Source: Fen-1298 sp050015675 (GTDB lineage: Bacteria; Bacteroidota; Ignavibacteria; UBA10030). From it: a stretch of 64,000 nt of DNA. Below the pieces are notes generated by a model, which was not told the DNA's origin, did not search any database, and saw only the letters and a list, made by a program, of their open reading frames with translations. Of this stretch, positions 42,177 to 50,201 are shown one piece after another. The DNA lies in NCBI GenBank assembly GCA_050015675.1, contig JBEKAY010000009.1:1-64000 (forward strand), given 5' to 3'. Made by a program: the position numbers and the translations under genes. How positions within the stretch are numbered: the stretch's first letter is position 1; each line of letters opens with the position of its first letter.

Positions 42177-42432
42177 TCACTGATCTTACGCACTGCATAT
42201 TCGTTATTAAAAAATTATAGTTCTTTTTATTTTTGTCCACCTTCCCACCCCACGACGATATTATATCGTGTCGGGATTTCCCCTTCTCAAACGAGCCTGC
42301 CCGACTGCTGACGCAGTCATGCGGGCGGGGAGGGGAGAAAGGCCTGCCTGCCGGTAGGCAGGGGTGGTGTACTTTGTTCTTTTGCATTTCATGTTTATAA
42401 GCATATAAGCTGGTTTTGCGTAACATCAGTTA
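42177..42432 (-). repeat. MITE-like inverted-repeat element, long copy (after sucD)
   Basis: Right end TAACATCAGTTA (42421-42432) and left end ACTGATCTTACGCA (42179-42192) are inverted copies. The inside has nested hairpins: CCTGCCTGCCGG / TAGGCAGG, CCCG / CGGG pairs and ATATTATAT. It shares ends and core (TTGTCCACCT, GGGGTGGTGTACTTTGTT) with the 141-bp copy at 43483-43623. It ends 2 bp before the sucD stop codon. Confidence 0.7.
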
Positions 42433-42434
42433 TT

Positions 42435-43445
42435 TCATTTTCTTTTTTGTTGTGCCGACTTGCGTTTGATATTCTTGTTAATACTTTTTCCTTTCGCCAT
42501 TTGCTTTTTTTCTTTTACCATTTTCATTTTTACTTTAGCGGTGTGAACTTTCTTCAACACTTTCTCAATCGTCTCACCAATAATCGCCGGGCTTTCAACT
42601 ACGATGACGCCTGCCTTGCGCATTGCTTGCATTTTTTCTTCGGCTGTTCCTTTTCCTCCGGATATAATGGCGCCGGCATGTCCCATCCGTCGTCCTGCAG
42701 GCGCAGTTTGCCCGGCAATAAAACCGACAACCGGTTTTCTTACATGCTTCTTAATGTATTCCGCTGCCTCTTCTTCTGCCGTTCCGCCTATCTCACCGAT
42801 CATAACAATCGCATCCGTTTTCTTGTCTTCGTTGAAGAGCTTGATGATATCAATAAAACGCGAACCGATGATCGGATCACCGCCAATACCTACGCACGTA
42901 GATTGTCCAATACCGTATTGAGTAAGCTGCGAGACAGCTTCATACGTCAATGTTCCACTCCTTGAGACTACTCCAACATGCCCCGGCTTGTGGATGAAAC
43001 CCGGCATAATCCCAATCTTTGACGCTCCCGGAGTGATTACACCCGGACAATTTGGTCCGATAAGCCTCACATTTTTTTTTGTAACATATTCGTATGCCTT
43101 CACCATATCACTCGTCGGGATGCCTTCCGTAATTGCAACTATAAGTGCCACTCCGGCGTCAGCCGATTCCATTATTGCATCAGCAGCAAATGCTGCAGGA
43201 ACAAAAATGATAGAAACATTCGCTCGCTTAATTTGCACCGCTTCTTTTACAGTATTGAATATCGTAACCGGATGCGGCAGTGGATCTTTTTCATTGCCTT
43301 GATAACTTGTGCCGCCTTTTCCGGGAGTGACACCGGCAACGACATTTGTTCCATATATCATCATTTTTTTAGTATGGAATGTTCCTTCGCTGCCAGTGAT
43401 GCCCTGCACAACGAGGCGAGTGTTCTTATCAACGAGTATGCTCAT
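42435..43445 (-). CDS. sucD: Succinyl-CoA synthetase alpha subunit with Lys-rich tail
   Basis: A 336-residue protein; the core (1-290) is a complete SucD with CoA-binding GITGSEGTFHTKKM, GPNCPGVITPG and the active-site phosphohistidine in GRRMGHAGAIISGGKGTAEEK. After VKLKK-like sequence from about residue 295 there is a 40-residue lysine-rich extension (VKMKMVKEKKQMAKGKS). The beta subunit gene sucC is not adjacent. Together with KorAB it fits a (reverse) TCA cycle. Flanked on both sides by MITE-like repeats. Confidence 0.93.
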   Translation of the reverse strand: MSILVDKNTRLVVQGITGSEGTFHTKKMMIYGTNVVAGVTPGKGGTSYQGNEKDPLPHPVTIFNTVKEAVQIKRANVSIIFVPAAFAADAIMESADAGVALIVAITEGIPTSDMVKAYEYVTKKNVRLIGPNCPGVITPGASKIGIMPGFIHKPGHVGVVSRSGTLTYEAVSQLTQYGIGQSTCVGIGGDPIIGSRFIDIIKLFNEDKKTDAIVMIGEIGGTAEEEAAEYIKKHVRKPVVGFIAGQTAPAGRRMGHAGAIISGGKGTAEEKMQAMRKAGVIVVESPAIIGETIEKVLKKVHTAKVKMKMVKEKKQMAKGKSINKNIKRKSAQQKRK

Positions 43446-43482
43446 AATGATTGATATTCTTCTTTAGTAATAAGTTTTTTAA

Positions 43483-43623
43483 TAACTGATGTTACGCATT
43501 GCATATTCTTTAAAGTTGTCCACCTCCCCTCCTCAAACGAGGAGGGGATGAAGGGGTGGTGTACTTTGTTTTTTTACATTCCATGTTTATAACATATACG
43601 CTGGTTATGTGTAACATCAGTTA
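43483..43623 (-). repeat. MITE-like inverted-repeat element, short copy (between gatA and sucD)
   Basis: 141 bp with near-perfect 17-bp terminal inverted repeats TAACTGATGTTACGCAT (43483-43499) / ATGTGTAACATCAGTTA (43607-43623), one mismatch, flanked by TA as in IS630/mariner-type insertions. The interior can fold into one long hairpin. The outer TTA is the reverse of the TAA stop of gatA (43621-43623), so the element supplies the stop. Confidence 0.75.
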
Positions 43624-45036
43624 GTGGGCGGTTTCTAAAAAATCTGCAACTCGCAAGATTGTTGATTCGCCAAACTGTGGTCCAAGAATTTGCATCCCAA
43701 TTGGCAACCCTTGATGATCTTCTCCACATGGAATACTAATACCGGGAATGCCTGCAAGATTTATCGATGTCGTGTAAATATCGGAGAGATACATTTGCAA
43801 AGGATCGTCCATTTTATCACCAGCTTTGAAGGATGTGCTCGGTGAAGTCGGCGCAATCAAACAATCAACGCGTGTGAACACTTTATCAAAATCTTCCTTA
43901 ATAAGCCGACGAACTTGTTGTGCTTTTCGGTAATATGCATCATAATATCCTGCAGAAAGAACGTACGTGCCAAGCATAATACGTCGCTTTACCTCCGCGC
44001 CAAATCCCTCGCTTCGTGATTTGATATACATTTCAGAAAGGTCTGCCGCGTCTTCTGTTCTGAAACCATATCGAGCGCCATCATATCGAGCAAGATTAGA
44101 CGATGCTTCCGCGGTAGCAAGAATATAGTACGTCGCAATCGTGAAATCTGTATGCGGCAAGCTTATTTCTTCAATTGTTGCACTATGTGCGCGTAAAATG
44201 TCGATCTTTTTTTCTATTGCTTGACGTATTTCTGAATCTAATGCATATCCAAAATATTCTTTGGGAATTCCGATGCGAATACCTTTCACATCTTTTGTCA
44301 ATTGTGAAATATAATTCGGCATCGGCACTTCTGCAGAAGTTGAATCTTTTGGATCATGGCCTGCAATTACCTGAAGGACGCTTGCTGCATCTTTTGTTGT
44401 CAGCGCAAGAGGACCAATGGAATCGAAAGACGATGCGAATGCTACAAGTCCATAACGAGAAACACGTCCATATGTTGGCTTTAAGCCGACCACACCGCAA
44501 AATGCTGCCGGTTGGCGAATGGAACCGCCTGTATCAGATCCCAAAGATGTCGTTGACATGCCTGCACGTACTGCAACAGCAGAGCCGCCACTTGATCCGC
44601 CCGGAACGCGGTCTTCGTCTTGCAGAAGTTTCACACGGCCATAAGCAGAGTTCTCCGTGGAAGAACCCATCGCGAACTCATCCATATTATTTTTGCCTAT
44701 GATTACTGCATCTGCGTTGCGCAAACGCCGGACAACAGTTGCATCATAGAGTGAAACAAAGTTTTCGAGAATTTTAGATCCGCATGTCACACGTTTGTCT
44801 TTTACACAAATAAGATCTTTGATAGTTACAACCATTCCCGCCAACGCACCCGCATTTCCATTTTGGAGTTTTTTATCTACCGACTTCGCTTGCTCTATCG
44901 CTTCATCGGGAAACACAGCAAGAAGTGCATTCAGATGTTTCTTCTCATTAATCACACGAAGATAATTCTCTGTGATCTTCTCACAGGTTGTCGTTCCTTC
45001 TGCAAGTTCTACGCGTAGTACGTCAAATGATTTCAT
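43621..45036 (-). CDS. gatA: Glutamyl-tRNA(Gln) amidotransferase subunit A
   Basis: A 471-residue amidase that with GatB/GatC converts Glu-tRNA(Gln) (and Asp-tRNA(Asn)) to the amide. The Ser-cisSer-Lys triad is visible: VVTIKDLICV (Lys), GGSSGGSAVAVRAGM and SDTGGSIRQPA. Full length. Two tRNA-Gln genes in this window are its substrates if no GlnRS exists. Its stop lies in the terminal repeat of a MITE-like element. Confidence 0.95.
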   Translation of the reverse strand: MKSFDVLRVELAEGTTTCEKITENYLRVINEKKHLNALLAVFPDEAIEQAKSVDKKLQNGNAGALAGMVVTIKDLICVKDKRVTCGSKILENFVSLYDATVVRRLRNADAVIIGKNNMDEFAMGSSTENSAYGRVKLLQDEDRVPGGSSGGSAVAVRAGMSTTSLGSDTGGSIRQPAAFCGVVGLKPTYGRVSRYGLVAFASSFDSIGPLALTTKDAASVLQVIAGHDPKDSTSAEVPMPNYISQLTKDVKGIRIGIPKEYFGYALDSEIRQAIEKKIDILRAHSATIEEISLPHTDFTIATYYILATAEASSNLARYDGARYGFRTEDAADLSEMYIKSRSEGFGAEVKRRIMLGTYVLSAGYYDAYYRKAQQVRRLIKEDFDKVFTRVDCLIAPTSPSTSFKAGDKMDDPLQMYLSDIYTTSINLAGIPGISIPCGEDHQGLPIGMQILGPQFGESTILRVADFLETAH

Positions 45037-45093
45037 GGATCTCGCTATGCGAATTGTTGTCTGTGTGCAAGTTTTAGAAGTGTGTAATTGGAT

Positions 45094-45291
45094 TTATGGC
45101 TTTGTATCGTTTTTCTCGTCAAGTTTCTTTGATTCCTTCTCCACTTCTGATTGTACATCTCGTGCTGCTTTACGGAATTCGCGTATTCCCTCGCCAAGTC
45201 CTTTCGCTATCTCCGGTATCTTCTTTGCACCAAAGAATACAATAATGACAAGTAAAATAAGTATGAGTTCAGGACCGCCTATATTGCCCAT
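45094..45291 (-). CDS. tatA: Twin-arginine translocase subunit TatA/E (second paralog)
   Basis: A 65-residue protein: one membrane helix (about 5-22), the FGxxKIPEIAKGLGEGIREFRKA amphipathic helix and an acidic/lysine tail. It works with TatC to export folded proteins with twin-arginine signals, such as the DUF362 protein above. A second copy follows 60 bp upstream; TatC is not in the window. Confidence 0.93.
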   Translation of the reverse strand: MGNIGGPELILILLVIIVFFGAKKIPEIAKGLGEGIREFRKAARDVQSEVEKESKKLDEKNDTKP

Positions 45292-45351
45292 AGTAGCTAT
45301 TCCTTATATATCAAAACAGAAATGTTTGATTTCAACATCTGGATTCAACAA

Positions 45352-45558
45352 TCAACCTTGCGGTTTTGCATCATTCTTCTCGTCGAGTTTCTTCACTTCC
45401 TTATCGACTTCTTCCTGGACATCTTTTGCCGCTTTACGGAATTCACGAATTCCTTGTCCAAGTCCTTTTGCTAATTCCGGCAATTTTTTTGCGCCGAAGA
45501 AAACCAAAATGACGAGAAGAATAAGGAACAATTCGCTTCCACCAATATTTCCAAACAT
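45352..45558 (-). CDS. tatA: Twin-arginine translocase subunit TatA/E (first paralog)
   Basis: A 68-residue TatA-family protein with the same layout (NIGGSELFLILLVILVFFGAKKLPELAKGLGQGIREFRKAAKD). Roughly 75% identical to the adjacent 65-residue copy, so a tandem duplication. One may take a TatB-like role. Confidence 0.93.
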   Translation of the reverse strand: MFGNIGGSELFLILLVILVFFGAKKLPELAKGLGQGIREFRKAAKDVQEEVDKEVKKLDEKNDAKPQG

Positions 45559-45574
45559 GATAAAGCTCCTTTAT

Positions 45575-46285
45575 TTAAACTTCTTGATAAACAAAACTTT
45601 GGATTATCGACTCAAATATTTTTCTGCCATCCGTATGCTTCAGGACAGGATCAGAAGCTCGTTCAGGATGTGGCATCATCCCCAGCACATTTCCGGTTTC
45701 ATTCATAATGCCTGCAATGCTATTGAGCGAACCATTGGGATTTGCTTCATCAGTAAGATTCCCCCGCCGATCGCAATAACGAAATACCACTTGTTGATTG
45801 TCCTCTATTCGCTTAAGTGTTTCGGGATCTGTAAAGTAATTTCCTTCACCATGTGCAATCGGAATTTCAAGCACATCACCCGGTTCGCACCTGTTTGTGA
45901 ACTTCGTGTTTGCATTTTCGACGCGGAGATGCAGATACTTACAAATGAAAAGTAAAGATTTATTCCGTAGCAAAACTCCAGGTAACAATCCAGCTTCAGT
46001 CAAAACTTGAAAACCATTACAGATACCGATCACCAATCCGCCGTTGTTTGCAAACCTGACAACATCTTTCATCACCGGTGAGAAGCGTGCAATCGCCCCG
46101 CACCGAAGATAATCGCCGTATGAAAATCCGCCTGGAAGAATAACGACGTCGACATCTCCGATTGATGCTTCTTTGTGCCAGATGAGGCGAGCATCCTGTT
46201 CCATTATTGTCTCTGCCACATAATGCGCATCGTGGTCGCAGTTTGACCCGGGGAAAACAACCACACCAATCTTTACTTTATCCAT
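45575..46285 (-). CDS. purQ: Phosphoribosylformylglycinamidine synthase, glutaminase subunit
   Basis: A 236-residue class I glutamine amidotransferase providing ammonia for the fourth step of purine synthesis. Motifs: VVVFPGSNCDHDAHYVAE, GICNGFQVLTEAGLLPG with nucleophile Cys and the His/Glu of the triad in AHGEGNY and PHPERASDP. Needs PurL (not here) and PurS, whose gene lies 12 bp upstream. Confidence 0.95.
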   Translation of the reverse strand: MDKVKIGVVVFPGSNCDHDAHYVAETIMEQDARLIWHKEASIGDVDVVILPGGFSYGDYLRCGAIARFSPVMKDVVRFANNGGLVIGICNGFQVLTEAGLLPGVLLRNKSLLFICKYLHLRVENANTKFTNRCEPGDVLEIPIAHGEGNYFTDPETLKRIEDNQQVVFRYCDRRGNLTDEANPNGSLNSIAGIMNETGNVLGMMPHPERASDPVLKHTDGRKIFESIIQSFVYQEV

Positions 46286-46297
46286 GTTGTTTTTTAC

Positions 46298-46552
46298 TTA
46301 CTCTTTGATCAATTCTGTCGTGAAAGAAAAACTTTCCATAACAAGATTTGCAAGAAGTTTTTCGGAAATTTGTTCCGTCATACATTCCGCTTCGTCCTGC
46401 AAATTTGTATCGATATCCATTTCAATGTACTTGCCGATCCGAACATTATCGACAGACTCAAAACCAAGCGAATGAATGCCTTGCTCCACAGCTTTCCCCT
46501 GCGGGTCAAGAATAGATTTCTTCAGTGTTACAAATACTTTTGAATGAAACAC
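46298..46552 (-). CDS. purS: Phosphoribosylformylglycinamidine synthase subunit PurS
   Basis: An 84-residue small subunit (KVFVTLKKSILDPQGKAVEQ, ending MESFSF) that bridges PurQ and PurL. Full length for the family. It is immediately followed by purQ and preceded 9 bp away by pssA. Confidence 0.93.
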   Translation of the reverse strand: MFHSKVFVTLKKSILDPQGKAVEQGIHSLGFESVDNVRIGKYIEMDIDTNLQDEAECMTEQISEKLLANLVMESFSFTTELIKE

Positions 46553-46561
46553 GTTTGTCTC

Positions 46562-47341
46562 CTATATGTCAATACTCGAGAGTTTCCCTGCTTTTATAGG
46601 TTCATCCTCTGTTCTTATAAATATTTTTTTTACAAATATGACTACCGCTCTGATTATTCCGAAAATAACGTAAAGCATGAGCATCAAGAAAAGATAATTA
46701 TTATCCAAAAATAATTTTGAAAATACAACAATGAGTAAGGCGACAAAAACGACAATGAATTTCCATGGATGTGATTTCAGCTGAAGCTTCGAGAGTTTTG
46801 GCATCGTGTCATACTTCACATGGCTCACCATCAAGAGAGAGAGAATAACGACAAGCACGATCATCGCGATGCCTGCGAAGCTGTTCGTATCGGTTAGTTC
46901 CTCACTAAATTGAAGAATGAATGCGCACATCGTTATCGCCTGCATCGGAATTGGCAGTCCATTAAAATAATCTTTATCGAAACCGATAAGCTGAACATTG
47001 AACCGCGCTAATCGAATTGCGCCAAGCACAACAGGCAGCGCCGCAATCAGAATTCCCCAGGGTTCTATCATCGTACGAAGATACACTTGATAGACCAAGA
47101 ACGACGGTGCCGCACCAAAAGAGACGACATCTGCAAGTGAATCGAGTTCAACTCCGAATTGGCTTGACGAGCGCGTCATCCTCGCCATTATGCCATCGAG
47201 CGAATCGAAAATAGCAGCAAGAATAATAACCCAAGCCGCTAAGCTAAATTGTCCTTGACTTGTATATATAATTGAAAGAAAACCGCAAAAAATGTTAAGT
47301 GTTGTAAAGAGACCTGGAACGACCGTTCGAGTAATTTTCAT
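46562..47341 (-). CDS. pssA: CDP-diacylglycerol-serine O-phosphatidyltransferase
   Basis: A 259-residue integral membrane enzyme that makes phosphatidylserine. The CDP-alcohol phosphotransferase motif DGx2ARx8Gx3Dx3D is seen as DGIMARMTRSSSQFGVELDS followed by LAD, with about 8 membrane helices. The gene precedes psd by 5 bp, giving the two-step route to phosphatidylethanolamine. Confidence 0.95.
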   Translation of the reverse strand: MKITRTVVPGLFTTLNIFCGFLSIIYTSQGQFSLAAWVIILAAIFDSLDGIMARMTRSSSQFGVELDSLADVVSFGAAPSFLVYQVYLRTMIEPWGILIAALPVVLGAIRLARFNVQLIGFDKDYFNGLPIPMQAITMCAFILQFSEELTDTNSFAGIAMIVLVVILSLLMVSHVKYDTMPKLSKLQLKSHPWKFIVVFVALLIVVFSKLFLDNNYLFLMLMLYVIFGIIRAVVIFVKKIFIRTEDEPIKAGKLSSIDI

Positions 47342-47346
47342 TTAGA

Positions 47347-48015
47347 TTATTTCTCCAATCCAATCTGAGGGAACTCACCCAAGATTGTCTCACCAGCAAT
47401 AGTGACATCACCGGTCTTTATTCTTAAATCGACGGATAATGGTAATAGCACATCGACACGAGAACCAAACTTGATCATACCGAACCGTTCTCCTGCGATG
47501 ACCGTGTCACCCGATTTCAACTGACATACAATTCGCCTTGCAACGAAACCGGCAATCTGTTTCAACATCACTTTCCTCTTTGCACTTTCAACTCCCACAA
47601 TCATCTGTTCGTTTTTTTCCGATGCCTTATCTTTGAATGCTGCGAAGTATTCCCCTTGTACATACCTCGCGTGTTTCACAACTCCTGAAATCGGATTGCG
47701 ATTGACGTGAACGTTGAGCGGCGACATAAAAATGCTGACTTGCCAAACATCCGCATGAAAGAATTCGTTATCGAGTATTTTTTTGACTACAACAACTTTC
47801 CCATCGGCAGGCGCAATAACAAGATTTTCACCTTTTGGTGTTACGCGCTCCGGATCTCGAAAAAAATTTGCGGCGAACCCAAGAACGGCAAGCGAAACCA
47901 CGATGAGTGAATAACGATAAGATTTCGGTTCAATAAAGAGAAGCGCCAGCAAAATGATAACAACACATACAGCGGCAATCGTAAAAAAAACGTCATATCC
48001 ATATTTTGTAATCAT
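47347..48015 (-). CDS. psd: Phosphatidylserine decarboxylase
   Basis: A 222-residue protein (start at 48015; the 48042 ATG would overlap lipA). It has one or two N-terminal membrane segments (about 7-47) and the psd core with FFRDPERVTP, APADGKVVVV, VFMSPLNVHVNRNPI-like sequence and the FGSRVDV autocleavage site, where the Ser becomes the pyruvoyl group. Small-form Psd. It decarboxylates phosphatidylserine to PE. Confidence 0.93.
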   Translation of the reverse strand: MITKYGYDVFFTIAAVCVVIILLALLFIEPKSYRYSLIVVSLAVLGFAANFFRDPERVTPKGENLVIAPADGKVVVVKKILDNEFFHADVWQVSIFMSPLNVHVNRNPISGVVKHARYVQGEYFAAFKDKASEKNEQMIVGVESAKRKVMLKQIAGFVARRIVCQLKSGDTVIAGERFGMIKFGSRVDVLLPLSVDLRIKTGDVTIAGETILGEFPQIGLEK

Positions 48016-48022
48016 AAGATTC

Positions 48023-48910
48023 TCAAACCTGCCCTGCTGCATGATATGAACTGCGAACCAACGGCCCGGATTCTATATGCCGAAATCCCATCTTCAATCC
48101 TTCTTCCTTCAACATGTTAAATTCATCTGGATGCACGTACCGGTCAATCGGCAGGTGTTCTTTCGTCGGTTGGAGATACTGTCCCAGCGTGAGAATATCA
48201 CATGCCACAGCACAAGCATCTTTTATCACTTCTAAAATTTCTTCTGTCCGCTCGCCAATGCCAAGCATGAGTCCTGTTTTTGTTACAAATCCTTTTTGTT
48301 TTGCTCGTCGAAGTACTTCTAACGATTGTTGATAATTTGCCTGCGGTCTCACTGTCCTATACAATCGCGGTACTGTTTCCAAATTATGATTGAGAATATC
48401 CGGCTTTGAAGCAAGTACGATATCAAGCGCTTCTTCGCTGCCTTTGAAATCAGGAATCAACACTTCTATTTTACAATTTGGAACACGTTCGTGTATCAAG
48501 CGAACCGTTTCAGCAAATATCGGTGCGCCGCCATCCTTTCGCTCGTCACGGTTGACAGAAGTGATGACTGCATGACGAATTTTCATCAACTCAACTGCCT
48601 CGACAACGCGACGCGGTTCATCCCAATCCAATCCATAATCCGGCCGGCCGGTCTTCACTGCGCAGAATCCGCATGAGCGAGTACAAATATCGCCAAGAAT
48701 CATGAAAGTTGCAGTACCTAAATTCCAGCACTCCCCCATATTCGGACAACGCGCCTCTTCGCAAACCGTATGGAGTTTATGGGAACGCATTATCCCATCA
48801 AGGCGGGCATATTCCGTTCCGCCTGGAATTTTCACCTTGAGCCATTCAGGTCGTTGTTGTCGTAGCGATGTAGCTTTATTTTCCGTTATTTCTTGAATAT
48901 CGGTTGCCAC
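48023..48910 (-). CDS. lipA: Lipoyl synthase
   Basis: A 295-residue radical SAM enzyme that inserts two sulfurs into octanoyl-carrier protein. GTG start; the GTG overlaps the stop of the E2 gene by one base (TAGTG). Auxiliary cluster CEEARCPNMGEC (CxxxxCxxxxxC), radical SAM CTRSCGFC, and TKTGLMLGIGERTEE are visible. It sits in the 2-oxoacid dehydrogenase cluster and modifies the E2 encoded upstream. Confidence 0.96.
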   Translation of the reverse strand: MATDIQEITENKATSLRQQRPEWLKVKIPGGTEYARLDGIMRSHKLHTVCEEARCPNMGECWNLGTATFMILGDICTRSCGFCAVKTGRPDYGLDWDEPRRVVEAVELMKIRHAVITSVNRDERKDGGAPIFAETVRLIHERVPNCKIEVLIPDFKGSEEALDIVLASKPDILNHNLETVPRLYRTVRPQANYQQSLEVLRRAKQKGFVTKTGLMLGIGERTEEILEVIKDACAVACDILTLGQYLQPTKEHLPIDRYVHPDEFNMLKEEGLKMGFRHIESGPLVRSSYHAAGQV

Positions 48911-50190
48911 TATTTCACCAAATGAAAATCAAAATGCTCTAAATACCATTTTACACGAGATAAAAATTTTCCACCAATAGCGCCATCAATGATACGATGA
49001 TCAAATGTAAGCGTCAAGTACGTCATCGAACGTATCTCGATTGAATCTTTGCCATCGTCATCGCTTAATACTATCGGCCGTTTTTTAATTGCACCGATTC
49101 CAAGAATCGCCGCTTGGGGCTGGTTGATGATCGGTGTTCCGATAATACTCCCGAAGATACCATAGTTCGTTATAGAGAATGTTCCGTTGACGATATCATC
49201 GGGCGACAATTTTTTTGTGCGTGCACGAACAGCTACATCGGTTAATGCTCGCGCTAAACTTATAAAGTCCATTTTTTCAGCATGATGCACTACTGGAACT
49301 ATCAATCCATTCGGTGCAGCAACAGCGATACCAAGATTGATGGAGTTTTTATAAATGATCACATCGCCTTCTAGAGAGCTGTTAACGATGGAAAACTCCT
49401 TCAGGGCACTTACTACCGCATAAGCAAAGAAAGGCATATATGTCAATTTAAAGCCTGCCCGCTTTTCAAACTCTTCTAATATACGCAAACGATAGTTCAT
49501 AATCTCTGTCAAATCCACTTCATCGATAATAGTCACATGTGGAGAAGTTGATACACTCCGCACCATATGCTCTGCCATCTTTTTCTGGACATTGTCCATC
49601 CGAACGAGGCGATAATTTGGCTCTGGATATTTCTTACTCAATTCTGAAATATCAATGGCGCGAGTGCTATAGTTTTTTGTGTTGTCTGTCCGATGTGTAA
49701 GATAATTTAAAATATCAAACTTTGTCACCCGGCCATTGGAACCGGAACCTGCAATTTTATCGAGAGCATTCTGTTCAACTCCATCCTTCTTCGCTATCAT
49801 CTTTACTAAAGGAGAATAGAATCTTTGCCGATCTTGCTTTTGATTATGGGCTGTTGAATAAGTATTTGATTCAGGCACACTTGCGTCTTCTGAATATTCC
49901 TTTGTAGTAATTTCCGTTTCAGTGTGAGTAGTTATTTTTATATTGGCTGATGGGTCTGTCTCAATATATGCGATAACAGTCCCGACAGGGACTGTTTGTT
50001 GTTCTTCCACAAGAATCTTTGTTAGAATTCCCTGCGCCGGTGACGGTATTTCAGAATCAACTTTGTCCGTGCTGATTTCGAGAATCGTTTCATCTTTCTC
50101 TATTCTTTCACCTAACTTCTTCGCCCAACGGATGATTGTTCCTTCAAAAATACTTTCGCCCATTTTCGGCATGATGATTTCGACTTGCAT
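48910..50190 (-). CDS. Dihydrolipoamide acyltransferase (E2)
   Basis: A 426-residue E2: one lipoyl domain (1-78, K43 in STDKVDSEIPSP), a linker (80-120), a peripheral-subunit-binding domain (about 122-160, SPLVKMIAKKDGVEQN) and an acyltransferase core with catalytic H398 and D402 (FDHRIIDGAIGG). It forms the core of the 2-oxoacid dehydrogenase complex with the fused E1 and lpdA encoded beside it. Substrate class (branched-chain, pyruvate or 2-oxoglutarate) cannot be settled from sequence. Confidence 0.92.
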   Translation of the reverse strand: MQVEIIMPKMGESIFEGTIIRWAKKLGERIEKDETILEISTDKVDSEIPSPAQGILTKILVEEQQTVPVGTVIAYIETDPSANIKITTHTETEITTKEYSEDASVPESNTYSTAHNQKQDRQRFYSPLVKMIAKKDGVEQNALDKIAGSGSNGRVTKFDILNYLTHRTDNTKNYSTRAIDISELSKKYPEPNYRLVRMDNVQKKMAEHMVRSVSTSPHVTIIDEVDLTEIMNYRLRILEEFEKRAGFKLTYMPFFAYAVVSALKEFSIVNSSLEGDVIIYKNSINLGIAVAAPNGLIVPVVHHAEKMDFISLARALTDVAVRARTKKLSPDDIVNGTFSITNYGIFGSIIGTPIINQPQAAILGIGAIKKRPIVLSDDDGKDSIEIRSMTYLTLTFDHRIIDGAIGGKFLSRVKWYLEHFDFHLVK

Positions 50191-50201
50191 TGAAGTCTTT
50201 C

